This document shows, piece by piece, positions 38,234 to 46,963 of a DNA stretch of 64,000 nt (position 1 is its first letter; each line of letters starts with the position of its first letter). Origin of the DNA: Prochlorococcus sp. MIT 1223 (GTDB lineage: Bacteria; Cyanobacteriota; Cyanobacteriia; PCC-6307; Cyanobiaceae); contig NZ_CP139303.1 in the NCBI RefSeq assembly GCF_034092465.1, positions 434,001 through 498,000 of the forward strand. Direction: 5' to 3'. Made by a program: the position numbers and the translations under genes. The notes beneath the pieces are model-generated. The model was not told the DNA's origin. It saw only the letters and a list, made by a program, of their open reading frames with translations, and made no database searches.

Positions 38234-38395
38234 ATGGAAAATAAAATTAAAAAGAAGTTAGCAAAATTGGACTCTCTTACCAATTTTGAGGAAATTGACC
38301 ACAGATTAGCCTGTGGCTGGCATGTTGAGATAGAAGGTAGCGGGCAAAGGAAAAGATATCTTAGACAATTGAAGCCTGAAAGTAAGGTCGCATAG
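38234..38395 (+). CDS. Small basic protein (53 aa)
   Basis: ATG 38234. Lys-rich start (ENKIKKKLAKLDSLTNFEEI) then DHRLACGWHVEIEGSGQRKRYLRQLKPE, a compact conserved-looking core with Trp, His and Gly. Possibly nucleic-acid binding because of its charge. Unrecognised; short but with good coding texture and a nearby AT-rich promoter region. Confidence 0.5.
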   Translation: MENKIKKKLAKLDSLTNFEEIDHRLACGWHVEIEGSGQRKRYLRQLKPESKVA

Positions 38396-38447
38396 GATCG
38401 AAAAAGGTAGTATTTTATAAAAAATTCTCTTCAAATTTTTACTATAA

Positions 38448-38585
38448 ATGAATTATACCGCCACATTTGGCATATTAGTAATATTTTTTTTATGGGTAAT
38501 TATAGCAACAGTTTGGTGGTCCAGAAAGATGACATCTCTTAATGATCAGGCAGAAGAATTAAGGAGGCGCAAAAAAATCAATTAA
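38448..38585 (+). CDS. Tiny single-span membrane protein (45 aa)
   Basis: ATG 38448. One membrane helix (TATFGILVIFFLWVIIATVWW) followed by a basic/helical cytosolic tail (SRKMTSLNDQAEELRRRKK). The positive tail predicts an N-out, C-in topology. Two small genes (53 aa and 45 aa) lie in series here. Function unknown. Confidence 0.5.
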   Translation: MNYTATFGILVIFFLWVIIATVWWSRKMTSLNDQAEELRRRKKIN

Positions 38586-38588
38586 GAA

Positions 38589-38816
38589 CTAACCAATAAT
38601 CTTCCAGATCCCTCCTTCTGGTATTTCTGGCGGTTGATTTAAATCAGTAGGCTCAGTAGATCGAACTCGCCATTCAGGAACTCGACAAGATACATATGAA
38701 GGGCTCTCAATCAATATCCCAGGCTTCTCGTCTTTAGTACCAGTAAAGCCTCCCTTCCAGTAACCCTGCTCCTTTATAGATCCTTTAAACCAAACCCAGC
38801 AACTCTCTTTTAGCAT
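38589..38816 (-). CDS. Hypothetical protein (75 aa)
   Basis: Contains many Trp, Gly and Pro (CWVWFKGSIKEQGYWKGGFTG, then VPEWRVRS and PPEIPEGGIWKI). No signal or membrane helix. The composition suggests a small beta-rich domain. It converges with the 45-aa gene, three bases away. Unrecognised. Confidence 0.5.
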   Translation of the reverse strand: MLKESCWVWFKGSIKEQGYWKGGFTGTKDEKPGILIESPSYVSCRVPEWRVRSTEPTDLNQPPEIPEGGIWKIIG

Positions 38817-39043
38817 TGAAAATTACTGGTACACAAAGCTAATAATTAGAATACACTATAGAATAAATTATGATATGTATTTAGAGATTAATAAAGCAAT
38901 ATCTTTAATCTCTATAAATAATGATGCCTCCCTAATTTGATAAATTATTTATAAGCTTTTAATAAATTATTCTCAAAGAATAATTAGTATTTAATATCTT
39001 CTAATACTATTTTTAATATCGATTGAATTCTCACTTCTACGCA

Positions 39044-39220
39044 TCAATCTTCATCTTCTTCCTCTGAATTAATAAATGAATCCATGAGTTTTTTATATTC
39101 ATTTTCTTGAGAGCTTTTTGTAAAACCTATTATAAATAAAAGAGATGAACCCACAATTAATGAAATTATAAATGGGTTTAATCCCATTTCATTCATATTC
39201 AAAGCAAAGGTTAAATTCAT
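39044..39220 (-). CDS. Small membrane protein with acidic tail (58 aa)
   Basis: ATG 39220 overlaps the stop of the DUF3303 gene (ATGA), so the two are coupled. One helix (NPFIISLIVGSSLLFIIGF) and a C-terminal acidic tail (SEEEDED). Function unknown; coupling suggests it may work with the DUF3303 protein. Confidence 0.5.
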   Translation of the reverse strand: MNLTFALNMNEMGLNPFIISLIVGSSLLFIIGFTKSSQENEYKKLMDSFINSEEEDED

Positions 39221-39519
39221 TTTCTCATCTCTTTATATACAGAAAGAAATTCCTCTGTCGTTAAACCTGGCTTATATTGCCAAATCATTCCGAATTTCTC
39301 TCGCCATGGCCCAAATACTCTATATAACACAGCTGCATTTTTAGCTTTGCAAATAACTATACCAGTCCCATCCTGGGGAGTGTGGATCCAAGAAATCCTT
39401 TCATAACCATCTGGAGTTTGCTCTGATTCTCCACTTTCTACGTAATCAAGCAATGCATCAAGGGCAAACGTTTGATCTTCTGAAGACTCAAATTTCCATG
39501 TCACGACATAAAGCTGCAT
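39217..39519 (-). CDS. DUF3303 family protein
   Basis: 100 aa. MQLYVVTWKFESSEDQTFALDALLDYVESG, and later GTGIVICKAKNAAVLYRVFGPWREKFGM, follow the DUF3303 pattern (small ferredoxin-like alpha/beta dimer, 'W.f......a...l..y...g'). Cytosolic, role unknown. It overlaps the 58-aa membrane protein gene by four bases. Confidence 0.75.
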   Translation of the reverse strand: MQLYVVTWKFESSEDQTFALDALLDYVESGESEQTPDGYERISWIHTPQDGTGIVICKAKNAAVLYRVFGPWREKFGMIWQYKPGLTTEEFLSVYKEMRK

Positions 39520-39647
39520 GTGAATAATTTAATTAATACTTACTATTTTGATCTCAAGAATCAATGCAAGCAATCTAAAAGTTATAACCCTTACAAAGGA
39601 ACAAGAGATTAAAAGGTAATAAGTAGATGCAAAAGAAATTTTAGATT

Positions 39648-39977
39648 TTATCTGCTTCTTTTCTCTTTAATACGAGGCTCAACTTGTCTAAATAAAACTT
39701 TTGTTCTCAATAGGATTTGTCTACCTGAACTTAAAAAGCTATATCTAAGAGCTTTTCCTGATTTAAACATTGCTTCTCCTATTGCTTTGGCTCTTGTGAT
39801 TTCTATTTTATAAGCACGGGCAATAGCCTTTTCTGCATCAATATTTGCAAGTTTTGCCTGAGCCGCTAATTTTTTTGTTTTTGATTTTGGAATAATTGAA
39901 AGTGTACTTTCAGGCTCCTGCCATTTCCATAACCAACCCTGTCTAGTGGGCGTAATTGATGATTCTTTTTTAGCCAT
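39648..39977 (-). CDS. Basic hypothetical protein (109 aa)
   Basis: Strongly basic with a long Ala/Lys helix (KTKKLAAQAKLANIDAEKAIARAYKIEITRAKAIGEAMF). The N-terminus has a Trp-rich bit (RQGWLWKWQEPE) and the C-terminus a Arg/Lys run. No domain recognised; nucleic-acid binding is possible from charge alone. Confidence 0.5.
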   Translation of the reverse strand: MAKKESSITPTRQGWLWKWQEPESTLSIIPKSKTKKLAAQAKLANIDAEKAIARAYKIEITRAKAIGEAMFKSGKALRYSFLSSGRQILLRTKVLFRQVEPRIKEKRSR

Positions 39978-40375
39978 TTAGATTGAACCAGAGTTACAAA
40001 GCTATAGCCTCTGTCTTAACTTAATGGGTTTATAGGCGATCAAAAACCATTAAGGGAGAAAATATACAGTACGCCTGAAAAGTTTTGATCAAACTGCTTT
40101 TGATGGGCACGTAGATTGGGAGCCCTATCAATCTATATATCAAATCAAAACAACTTGGAAAGCAAGCTCTGAATCTGTGCACGTAAACACTTTTAAAGTG
40201 GGGAGGAATTGGCCAAAGCCCAGAAATAAAGAACAAAATTAGCGCTTATAGCAGCAGCAACAGAAAATTTCTTCACCTTGAAAAGCAAGATATAACAATA
40301 ATCAAACTTAAGAACCAACTATTTAGCGAGCATTTGTTAGCCCTCCAAAACAAATTACTAGATTTGGCAGGCCAT
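39978..40375. other. Region with an uncertain small reading frame
   Basis: A plus-strand frame through 40069-40242 reads like a protein (SFDQTAFDGHVDWEPYQSIY, then KTTWKASSESVHVNTFKVGRN) but has no ATG, GTG or TTG at its start, so it may be a truncated gene. The minus-strand frame over the same bases (40030-40236) looks like its shadow. The rest shows nothing. Confidence 0.35.
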
Positions 40376-40714
40376 CTAAGGAAGGTAAATTAAACCTGAA
40401 TTTCTACACGAATTCAATGCATCCTTAACTTCCAGAATAGCTTTATTAGACCTATATGATTTATCCTTCAGTTGAAAAGGTTCAACAAGGTCTCCTTTCT
40501 TATCTAATCTTATTCGAGAAGAGAACCAAGTTCCTTTCTTGGGAATAGAAGCCCTGCAATAAATCCTGTTTGTCTTTGAATCAATTTTGCGCTCAATAAT
40601 CCATATATTGACTTTGTCCAGATATGAAAATTTATCTAATCCCGCTAAAGCACTTTTGAAAAAAATAGAATAAATAAAGAGCATAAAGAAAAGAATTTTT
40701 TTAGAAACCTTCAT
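40376..40714 (-). CDS. Secreted hypothetical protein (112 aa)
   Basis: Signal peptide at 1-24 (KILFFMLFIYSIFFKSALA). The mature part is basic, with two Cys (YCRAS and NSCRNSG) and beta-strand character. No known domain. It lies next to tRNA-Lys and is alone on the minus strand. Confidence 0.55.
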   Translation of the reverse strand: MKVSKKILFFMLFIYSIFFKSALAGLDKFSYLDKVNIWIIERKIDSKTNRIYCRASIPKKGTWFSSRIRLDKKGDLVEPFQLKDKSYRSNKAILEVKDALNSCRNSGLIYLP

Positions 40715-40753
40715 ATTCTTAAAATTTTCTCAATCTAATTACTTAAAAATGAA

Positions 40754-40825
40754 TGGGTCGCCTGAGATTCGAACTCAGGACCAGCCGGTTAAAAGCCGGA
40801 TGCTCTACCGCTGAGCTAGCGACCC
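40754..40825 (-). tRNA. tRNA-Lys(UUU)
   Basis: Complete cloverleaf on the minus strand. Acceptor GGGTCGC/GCGACCC, D arm GCTCAGCGGTAGAGC, anticodon stem TCCGG/CCGGC region with loop CTTTTAA (anticodon TTT), T arm CTGAG-TTCGAAT-CTCAG, discriminator A, CCA not encoded. No att copy is seen beside it. Confidence 0.96.
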
Positions 40826-40935
40826 TTGATGCATCTTTTCCTCGATGAAGTTATCACGCTACCTATCTTGAAATAAAATAGCTACAAGGACAAATTAATT
40901 TTGTACGCTGAAGCTAACAAAAGTGGTCGAAAAAA

Positions 40936-42348
40936 TTGAATGAAAATAAATCAGTAATAATCATTGGAGGAGGACTCGCTGGGGCTGAAGCAGCTTGGCA
41001 AGCCGCAATTTCAGGTATAGAGGTAATTCTTATCGAAATGAGGCCTATTAATAAATCACCCGCTCATCACACTGATGAATTTGCCGAACTTGTTTGCAGT
41101 AATAGCTTTGGAGCTTTAAGTAGTGATAGAGCAGCAGGCCTTCTTAAACAAGAGTTACGTGAATTAAATTCTCTAGTAATAGAAACTGCTGATAGGCATT
41201 CAGTACCAGCCGGAGGAGCTCTTGCTGTTGATAGAAGTAAATTTAGTGCTGCAATTACTGAAAAGCTCTATTCGCATCCTCATATAACCGTAAAAAGAGA
41301 AGAATTAAAATCCTTACCTTCTGAAAAGCAATTATCCATTATTGCAACTGGCCCTCTTACTGGTGAGTGCTTAGCGAATGACTTGAAAAAATTCACAGGA
41401 GAAGAAGAATGCCATTTTTACGATGCTGCTAGCCCAATTATTTCTGGAGAAAGTATTGACTTTTCAATAGCCTTTCCTGCCAGCAGATATGACAAAGGAG
41501 ATTCAGATTATTTGAACTGTCCTATGAATGAATCTGAATACAAGGAATTCAGGAAAGAATTAATGAAAGCAAATCAGAGCGAATTAAAAGACTTTGAAAA
41601 GGATAGTGCCAAATTTTTTGAAGGATGCCTCCCTATAGAAGAACTCGCCAGAAGAGGTGAAGACACTATGAGATATGGTCCACTTAAACCCATTGGGATA
41701 TGGGATCCTAGATGGGGAGATTTATATGATCCAGATATAAGAAAAGAAAAAAGAGCTTATGCAATTGTCCAATTGAGGAAAGAAGATAAGCAAGGACAAT
41801 TATGGAATCTGGTGGGATTTCAAACCAATCTGAAATGGGAAGAACAAAAAAGAGTTTTCAAAATGATTCCTGGTCTTAAAAATGCCGATTTCATTCGGCT
41901 AGGAGTAATGCATAGAAATACTTTCCTAGAATCGCCAAAGCTTTTAAAACCAACACTTCAATTCAAAAAAAGATTAAATCTTTTAGCTGCTGGACAAATA
42001 ACCGGTACTGAAGGATATGCTACTGCCGTTGCAGGGGGCTGGATTGCTGGTATAAATGCTGCCCTCATAGCAAAAGGAGAGCAACCTATTACTCTCCCAT
42101 CAACTACGATGATGGGAGCATTAACTCATTTTGTTAGTGGTCATGAGGACCTTTATACAAGATCACAAAAGAAAGGTGTTTTTCAACCTATGCCAGCGAA
42201 CTTTGGTATCTTACCAAAACTACCAAAACATCTACCTAATAAAAGAGCTCGTTATAGCGCTTACCGTGATAGAGCCTTAGCAGAAATTTATCAGTTCAAA
42301 AGGAACCTACCTAAATCTCTACTTAAAGATAGATATTCCCCAAAATAA
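40936..42348 (+). CDS. trmFO: tRNA U54 methyltransferase TrmFO (folate/FAD-dependent)
   Basis: 470 aa; TrmFO (Gid) makes ribothymidine at position 54 of tRNA using methylene-tetrahydrofolate and FAD. FAD-binding Rossmann motif [17 protein letters not shown] lies at the start. Conserved TrmFO blocks: EMRP (about 35), [41 protein letters not shown], and near the end [17 protein letters not shown] and TMMGAL. TTG 40936 is the start: no in-frame ATG precedes the dinucleotide-binding motif. Very secure. Confidence 0.95.
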   Translation: MNENKSVIIIGGGLAGAEAAWQAAISGIEVILIEMRPINKSPAHHTDEFAELVCSNSFGALSSDRAAGLLKQELRELNSLVIETADRHSVPAGGALAVDRSKFSAAITEKLYSHPHITVKREELKSLPSEKQLSIIATGPLTGECLANDLKKFTGEEECHFYDAASPIISGESIDFSIAFPASRYDKGDSDYLNCPMNESEYKEFRKELMKANQSELKDFEKDSAKFFEGCLPIEELARRGEDTMRYGPLKPIGIWDPRWGDLYDPDIRKEKRAYAIVQLRKEDKQGQLWNLVGFQTNLKWEEQKRVFKMIPGLKNADFIRLGVMHRNTFLESPKLLKPTLQFKKRLNLLAAGQITGTEGYATAVAGGWIAGINAALIAKGEQPITLPSTTMMGALTHFVSGHEDLYTRSQKKGVFQPMPANFGILPKLPKHLPNKRARYSAYRDRALAEIYQFKRNLPKSLLKDRYSPK

Positions 42349-42367
42349 ATCCAACTCACTTGATATC

Positions 42368-43936
42368 ATGAAATCATTCACTCAATCCGATACCGATACC
42401 GATACCATTACCTGGGATGCAATAGTAATTGGCTCAGGTATAGGTGGCTTAGTTACAGCAAGTCAATTATCGGCGAAGGGAGCAAAAGTCCTTGTATTAG
42501 AAAGTTATTTAATACCAGGTGGAAGCGGTGGATCATTCAAAAGAAAAGGGTATACATTTGATGTTGGTGCATCTATGATCTTTGGGTTTGGCAACCAAGG
42601 ATATACTAATCTTCTTACAAGGGCTTTATCGGATGTAGGGGAAGAGTGTGAGACAATTCCAGATCCTGTTCAGTTGGCTTATCATTTACCTAACAACTTA
42701 GAAGTAGCTGTTAAAAGAGATTACCAAGAATTCATATCAGACTTATGTTCTTGTTTCCCTCACGAAGAATCTGGAATAAAGAAATTCTACCAAAAGTGCT
42801 GGGATGTATTTAATTGCCTTGATGCAATGCCATTACTTTCAATAGAAGATCCAAAGTACCTAGCAAAAGTTTTTTTCAAGGCACCTTTTTCGTGCCTTGG
42901 ACTTGCAAAGTGGTTACCAGTGAATGTCGGAGAAATAGCCTCTCAATATATTAAAGACCCAGAGTTACTTCGTTTTATCGACATTGAATGTTTTTGCTGG
43001 TCAGTTATGCCAGCAAGCCTGACTCCAATGATCAATGCAGGAATGGTCTTTTCTGATCGACATGCAGGTGGTATTAACTATCCCAAAGGAGGTGTCGGAA
43101 AAATTGCTGAAGGCCTTGTTAAAGGCCTCGAAAAAAATGGTGGTAAAATTAAATACAAATCAAAGGTCAAAAGAGTTCTAGTAAGAAAGAATAAAGCATA
43201 TGGAGTTGAATTATTAAATGGCGAAAAGGTATTTGCAAATATCATAATTTCAAATGCAACACGTTGGAATACCTTTGGAGGAGAAGGAGTCAAAGAGCCT
43301 CTGATAGATCTTGACGACACTCCAAATAACGAGAAAAAATGGAGAAATAGATACAAACCTTCTCCATCCTTTTTGTCACTACATATTGGCGTTAATGATG
43401 TGGCCATTCCTGAGAATATGGACTGCCATCATTTGATCTTAAAAAAATGGGATGAAATGGAAAAAGAGCAAGGAGTTGCCTTTGTCTCAATACCTACTCT
43501 CCTAGATAAATCATTATCTCCAAAAGGATCTCATATAGTTCATGCATTTACTCCTTCATCAATTAATAAATGGGAAAATATAAGCAATAAGGATTACTTA
43601 GCTAAAAAAGAACAAGATTCAAATCAACTCATTAATAAAATTGAAAGTATCTTGCCGAACATAAAAGAAAATATTAATCATATTGAGGTTGGGACCCCTA
43701 AAAGTCATAGGAGATTTCTCGGACGTCATAAAGGTAGTTACGGTCCTATTCCTAATTTCAAACTACCTGGTTTATTACCTATGCCATTTAATAGCACAGG
43801 TATAAAAAACTTCTACTGCGTTGGTGATTCATGCTTCCCAGGGCAAGGTTTAAATGCCGTTGCCTTTAGCGGCTTCGCATGTGCTCATCTAATTGGATCA
43901 AAGTTAGGAATAAACAAATGGTCTCTGCCTAAATAA
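42368..43936 (+). CDS. crtH: Carotenoid isomerase CrtH (CrtISO)
   Basis: 522 aa flavoprotein of the phytoene-desaturase/CrtISO family, which turns poly-cis lycopene into all-trans lycopene for carotenoid synthesis. FAD motif AIVIGSGIGGLVTASQLSAKG (about 19-39), then LESYLIPGGSGGSFKRKGYTFDVGASM typical of CrtISO. The end has FYCVGDSCFPGQGLNAVAFSG. The N-terminus has a small repeat (SDTDTDTIT) from three tandem GATACC units. It follows trmFO by 20 bases and converges with the next gene after 8 bases. Confidence 0.9.
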   Translation: MKSFTQSDTDTDTITWDAIVIGSGIGGLVTASQLSAKGAKVLVLESYLIPGGSGGSFKRKGYTFDVGASMIFGFGNQGYTNLLTRALSDVGEECETIPDPVQLAYHLPNNLEVAVKRDYQEFISDLCSCFPHEESGIKKFYQKCWDVFNCLDAMPLLSIEDPKYLAKVFFKAPFSCLGLAKWLPVNVGEIASQYIKDPELLRFIDIECFCWSVMPASLTPMINAGMVFSDRHAGGINYPKGGVGKIAEGLVKGLEKNGGKIKYKSKVKRVLVRKNKAYGVELLNGEKVFANIIISNATRWNTFGGEGVKEPLIDLDDTPNNEKKWRNRYKPSPSFLSLHIGVNDVAIPENMDCHHLILKKWDEMEKEQGVAFVSIPTLLDKSLSPKGSHIVHAFTPSSINKWENISNKDYLAKKEQDSNQLINKIESILPNIKENINHIEVGTPKSHRRFLGRHKGSYGPIPNFKLPGLLPMPFNSTGIKNFYCVGDSCFPGQGLNAVAFSGFACAHLIGSKLGINKWSLPK

Positions 43937-43944
43937 ATACGAAT

Positions 43945-44706
43945 TTAAGATGGCAATGTATCCAAGCTAAATCTATACCCCTGTTGACGGACAGTGGTAA
44001 TACCACCTCCATCACCAAGGCCTGCTTGTTCAAGCTTCCTGCGAAGAGTTAATACCTGTGTATCCACTGATCGAGGCCCACCACTAAAAGGAGGCCATGC
44101 CATCCTTAAGAGTTCATTACGACTGCGTACCATACCTGGTGGCATTAATAATGCACATAAAAGAGCAAATTCTCTCGGACTCAATTCAACTGGCTTTTCT
44201 CTCAATGTGACTTGACGTAAAAGAAGATGTACTTCAAGTGGTCCGACAGAAACTCTTTCTTGCAGGCCAATTCGACCTCTTTTTAAAAGAGTTCTGCATC
44301 TTGCTGCTAATTCTTCTAACCCAAATGGCTTTCTTAAAACATCGTCTGCACCATCATCAAGTAAGCCAACTAAAGGTTCTACTCCTGATCTAGCTGTTAA
44401 GACAATTACCGAACATCCCAATTGTTGAGCCAAGCGCAGAGCAGAATTCTGCTCTAACAACTCTGCACTTACTAAAAGGTCAGGAGATTGCTCTCTGCAC
44501 AAATCAACAGCCTCGTTAGCGGAACTAACAGCTGCCGCAAGATGTCCATCTTGTCTAAGCCTCTGAACTAAAACAGTCCTAAGGGTTGGATGAGGCTCTA
44601 CAACAAGGACCTTAGATGGACTTTGAGTTGTGGCCTGAATGGATTGAGCCCCAGTAGCGACTGGGCTCTGTTCGTTTGAAAGGAGGTCTGAAGAAATAGA
44701 GGTCAC
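43945..44706 (-). CDS. Atypical OmpR-family response regulator lacking phospho-Asp
   Basis: 253 aa. The receiver-like domain (about 32-140) starts VLVVEPHPTLR, where a normal receiver has an acidic pair; the phospho-acceptor position in PDLLVSAELLEQ is Ala81. Thr104 (VLTAR) and Lys126 (KPFG) remain. The winged-helix output domain (about 155-250) is intact: LSPREFALLCALL, RSVDTQVLTLRRKLE, TVRQQGYRF. Probably a DNA-binding regulator working without phosphorylation, like other cyanobacterial pseudo-receivers. The extended N-terminus (about 30 residues) is polar. Confidence 0.85.
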   Translation of the reverse strand: MTSISSDLLSNEQSPVATGAQSIQATTQSPSKVLVVEPHPTLRTVLVQRLRQDGHLAAAVSSANEAVDLCREQSPDLLVSAELLEQNSALRLAQQLGCSVIVLTARSGVEPLVGLLDDGADDVLRKPFGLEELAARCRTLLKRGRIGLQERVSVGPLEVHLLLRQVTLREKPVELSPREFALLCALLMPPGMVRSRNELLRMAWPPFSGGPRSVDTQVLTLRRKLEQAGLGDGGGITTVRQQGYRFSLDTLPS

Positions 44707-44797
44707 AGGCCTAAAAATGGCTCAATTTGAAAGAGCTTCGTTAAAATAAAGCATCCACAGGACAATCTGTAAATTATGCATGTGGAGATTGCACACT

Positions 44798-45064
44798 ATG
44801 ACATCATTTGATGCTCCAGAAACAATAAGGCACTTCCAATCAATATGTGATGCCTGTCAGGATCTAGTAAGCAAATATCACACTCAATCTGATTTGAGAC
44901 TATACGCAGACGGGTATTTAAACGCTTTACGAAATTGTAGGAATTTGGAAAGAAAAGATCAGGAAAAGCTAGAGAAGGTTATTGAAAAATGGATACTTGA
45001 TCCATCTAGCTTTATTGGACCTGACGGAGATATTCGTAATCTGTTCTTCCAGAAAGAATTTTGA
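44798..45064 (+). CDS. DUF6761 family protein
   Basis: 88 aa from ATG 44798; ATG 44780 six codons upstream is possible. The helical block ETIRHFQSICDACQDLV..DLRLYADGYLNALRNCRNLE...KWILDPSSF matches my memory of a cyanobacterial family of unknown function (DUF6761). Cytosolic. It diverges from the atypical regulator gene and converges with grxD. Confidence 0.7.
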   Translation: MTSFDAPETIRHFQSICDACQDLVSKYHTQSDLRLYADGYLNALRNCRNLERKDQEKLEKVIEKWILDPSSFIGPDGDIRNLFFQKEF

Positions 45065-45072
45065 TCTAAATA

Positions 45073-45396
45073 TCAAGAAGCCAAAGCAATTTCAAGCTTT
45101 TCCAGCAGTTCTCCAGAGTTATACATTTCAATCAAAATATCTGAGCCTCCCATAAATTCTCCTTTCACATACACCTGTGGAATGGTAGGCCAATTAGAAT
45201 AATCCTTTATACCTTCTCTTATTTCCATGTCTGAAAGGACATCAAAGGTATCAAAATTTACGCCAAGAGCGTTAAGGATCTGAACAACATTATTGGAAAA
45301 TCCACATTGAGGCATTAATTTAGTGCCTTTCATGAAAACCAGTATTGGGCTTGAATTGATCAACCCTTCGATTCGATCCTTTGTATTAGTCTCCAT
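45073..45396 (-). CDS. grxD: Monothiol glutaredoxin GrxD (Grx4 family)
   Basis: 107 aa from ATG 45396 (GTG 45402 possible). Active-site CGFS in KLMPQCGFSNNVV, cis-Pro in WPTIPQVYVKGEFMGGSDIL, glutathione-binding GGSD. Monothiol glutaredoxins of this class bind and carry [2Fe-2S] clusters, often in complex with BolA. The bolA gene is 16 bases upstream on the same strand, so the partners form an operon. Very secure. Confidence 0.95.
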   Translation of the reverse strand: METNTKDRIEGLINSSPILVFMKGTKLMPQCGFSNNVVQILNALGVNFDTFDVLSDMEIREGIKDYSNWPTIPQVYVKGEFMGGSDILIEMYNSGELLEKLEIALAS

Positions 45397-45418
45397 AATC
45401 ACAAAATAATTAAATGAA

Positions 45419-45652
45419 TTAATTAGGAGTAGAGGTATTCAAGGCTAAAGCATGAATAGACTCATTAGCCATTTCATTAGAAAGTGCCCCATAAATCATT
45501 TGATGCTGTTTTATTAGAGAAACACCTTCAAATGCAGAAGAAACCACATTCACTTGGAAGTGATCTCCTCCGCCATTGAGATCTTCAACAGTAACTTTTG
45601 CGTCAGGTATCACCCTAATAATCGCAGAAATAACTTCCTCTTGTTTAATCAT
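45419..45652 (-). CDS. bolA: BolA-family protein
   Basis: 77 aa. The BolA pattern is visible: VEDLNGGGDHFQVNVVSSAFEGVSLIKQHQMIYGALSNEMANESIHALALNT, with the conserved His of the ligand loop and the RH/KQHQ segment. It forms [2Fe-2S]-bridged heterodimers with CGFS glutaredoxins such as the one next door, in iron and redox control. ATG 45652. It is the upstream gene of the bolA-grxD unit. Confidence 0.92.
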   Translation of the reverse strand: MIKQEEVISAIIRVIPDAKVTVEDLNGGGDHFQVNVVSSAFEGVSLIKQHQMIYGALSNEMANESIHALALNTSTPN

Positions 45653-45697
45653 AGAAAATTCAAAAATTTGAAATTTTAAGGAAAAAAGAAATATTGA

Positions 45698-46225
45698 TCA
45701 ATTTCTTTGCCTTCCAGCATAAGGAGTTTCAACAAAACCTAGTTCTAAAAGAGACTGATAGGCTTTCTGACCATCTGCCTTGGTAGGTGACATAATTTTC
45801 ACAACTTCTATAAGCAATGGAACTGCTATTTCTGGTTGATTCTGTCTTCTGAATAAAGCCGCTAACCTGAGATTAATTTTAGCTAACAAAGATTGAGCTT
45901 CTCTTCCTTTTGAATCCATTTCTCGAGGAATTCTTGCATCGATCCCACGGAAGGCACCATTAACATCTCTATAAAAGCCTAATAATTGCCTAGTTAAAAG
46001 CCTCGCCTTGTCATAAGACTTTCTTGCCTGAACTAAATCATTTTTGGATATAGCTTTATCACCTTTATCAATAAGGTCTTTAACGGTAAAAAGATTAAGT
46101 CCAGTCTTTTTACTAGCCAATACCTTGTAATCAGAAGAGGCAGGTTGCGCAGATAAAATCGGGATTTGATAGAAAACCAATCCTGCAATAATTAAAAGTG
46201 AGGCTTTAGGAAATCGAAAAACCAT
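45698..46225 (-). CDS. Conserved exported helical protein (175 aa)
   Basis: Signal peptide or N-terminal membrane anchor at 1-27 (ASLLIIAGLVFYQIPILSAQ). The rest is a helical array with TPR character (DLIDKGDKAISKNDLVQARKSYDKARLLTRQLLGFYRDVNGAFRGIDARIPREMDSKG..LLAKINLRLAALFRRQ). To my memory this is a conserved cyanobacterial lumenal or periplasmic protein with unknown role. Lies between bolA and plsC on the same strand. Confidence 0.65.
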   Translation of the reverse strand: MVFRFPKASLLIIAGLVFYQIPILSAQPASSDYKVLASKKTGLNLFTVKDLIDKGDKAISKNDLVQARKSYDKARLLTRQLLGFYRDVNGAFRGIDARIPREMDSKGREAQSLLAKINLRLAALFRRQNQPEIAVPLLIEVVKIMSPTKADGQKAYQSLLELGFVETPYAGRQRN

Positions 46226-46267
46226 CTATTGGTAAAAGTACAATATACAGAGACTTTAGATCCCCTG

Positions 46268-46963
46268 TTATTTTCGGCCAACTGCTTTAAGGGACATTTC
46301 TTCCGCTAAATGCATTTTCTCAGATAAAATAACGTTAAAATTTTTTGCTCCAATCTTTTCAAAATCAGAGATTTTCAAAGGGTTAGCAAAGCAGATTGCA
46401 GCCAAACCAAGTGGATTAGGAATTATTTCGCTGTAACTTATCCCTATTGGTAAAACGTTAATCTCAACTCCCTGCTTATGCGCAAGTTGTGCAATACGAA
46501 ATAATCCCTCCTTAAGTCTTTTAGGATTACTACTTCGTCTAATTCTCCCTTCAGGAAATACAACCAACTGTTCTCCTTGAACCAATAAGTCAACCGAATA
46601 TCTCAAGCTAAGCAAAGAAGGGCAATATTGATCTATAGAGAAACATCCAAGTCGATTCAAAAACCAACCTTGCAAACCTTTCATTTCAGATTGAGTAACC
46701 ATAAATCTACAATCTCTATTTGTAACCCTCCTCCCTGCAGCCATTGTTAGCATCAAAGCATCCCAACGAGATCGATGAGTAGGTGCCAGTACCACTGATC
46801 CTTTTAGTGGCAAGTTTTCCTGACCTAAGATTATTCTTTTACTGAAAAAATATCGTAATGCAAAATCCTGCGTAACTCCCATAGCAATACGGCTTAGGAG
46901 TGGGTCAATCCCTAGACATGCCTTTTTCTCGCGATCAACTAGGGACAAGTGCTCCTTCACCAA
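46268..46963 (-). CDS. plsC: 1-acyl-glycerol-3-phosphate acyltransferase (PlsC family)
   Basis: 231 aa. Makes phosphatidic acid from lysophosphatidic acid for membrane lipids. The HX4D motif is APTHRSRWDALML; the second block is VVFPEGRIRRSSNPKRLKEGLFRIA. A hydrophobic segment sits near the N-terminus. It could act on another acyl acceptor, since the family is broad, but it is the usual type in cyanobacteria. TTG 46963 or GTG 46960 are the likely starts. It heads a minus-strand series with the next gene. Confidence 0.85.
   Translation of the reverse strand: MVKEHLSLVDREKKACLGIDPLLSRIAMGVTQDFALRYFFSKRIILGQENLPLKGSVVLAPTHRSRWDALMLTMAAGRRVTNRDCRFMVTQSEMKGLQGWFLNRLGCFSIDQYCPSLLSLRYSVDLLVQGEQLVVFPEGRIRRSSNPKRLKEGLFRIAQLAHKQGVEINVLPIGISYSEIIPNPLGLAAICFANPLKISDFEKIGAKNFNVILSEKMHLAEEMSLKAVGRK

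Noticed and set aside
40030-40236. 68-aa minus-strand frame
   Set aside because: Pro/Phe/Tyr/Cys-rich, and mirrors a better-looking plus-strand frame; no supporting start context.
40754-40825. tRNA-Lys as a second integration site
   Set aside because: No partial tRNA-Lys copy or recombinase nearby.
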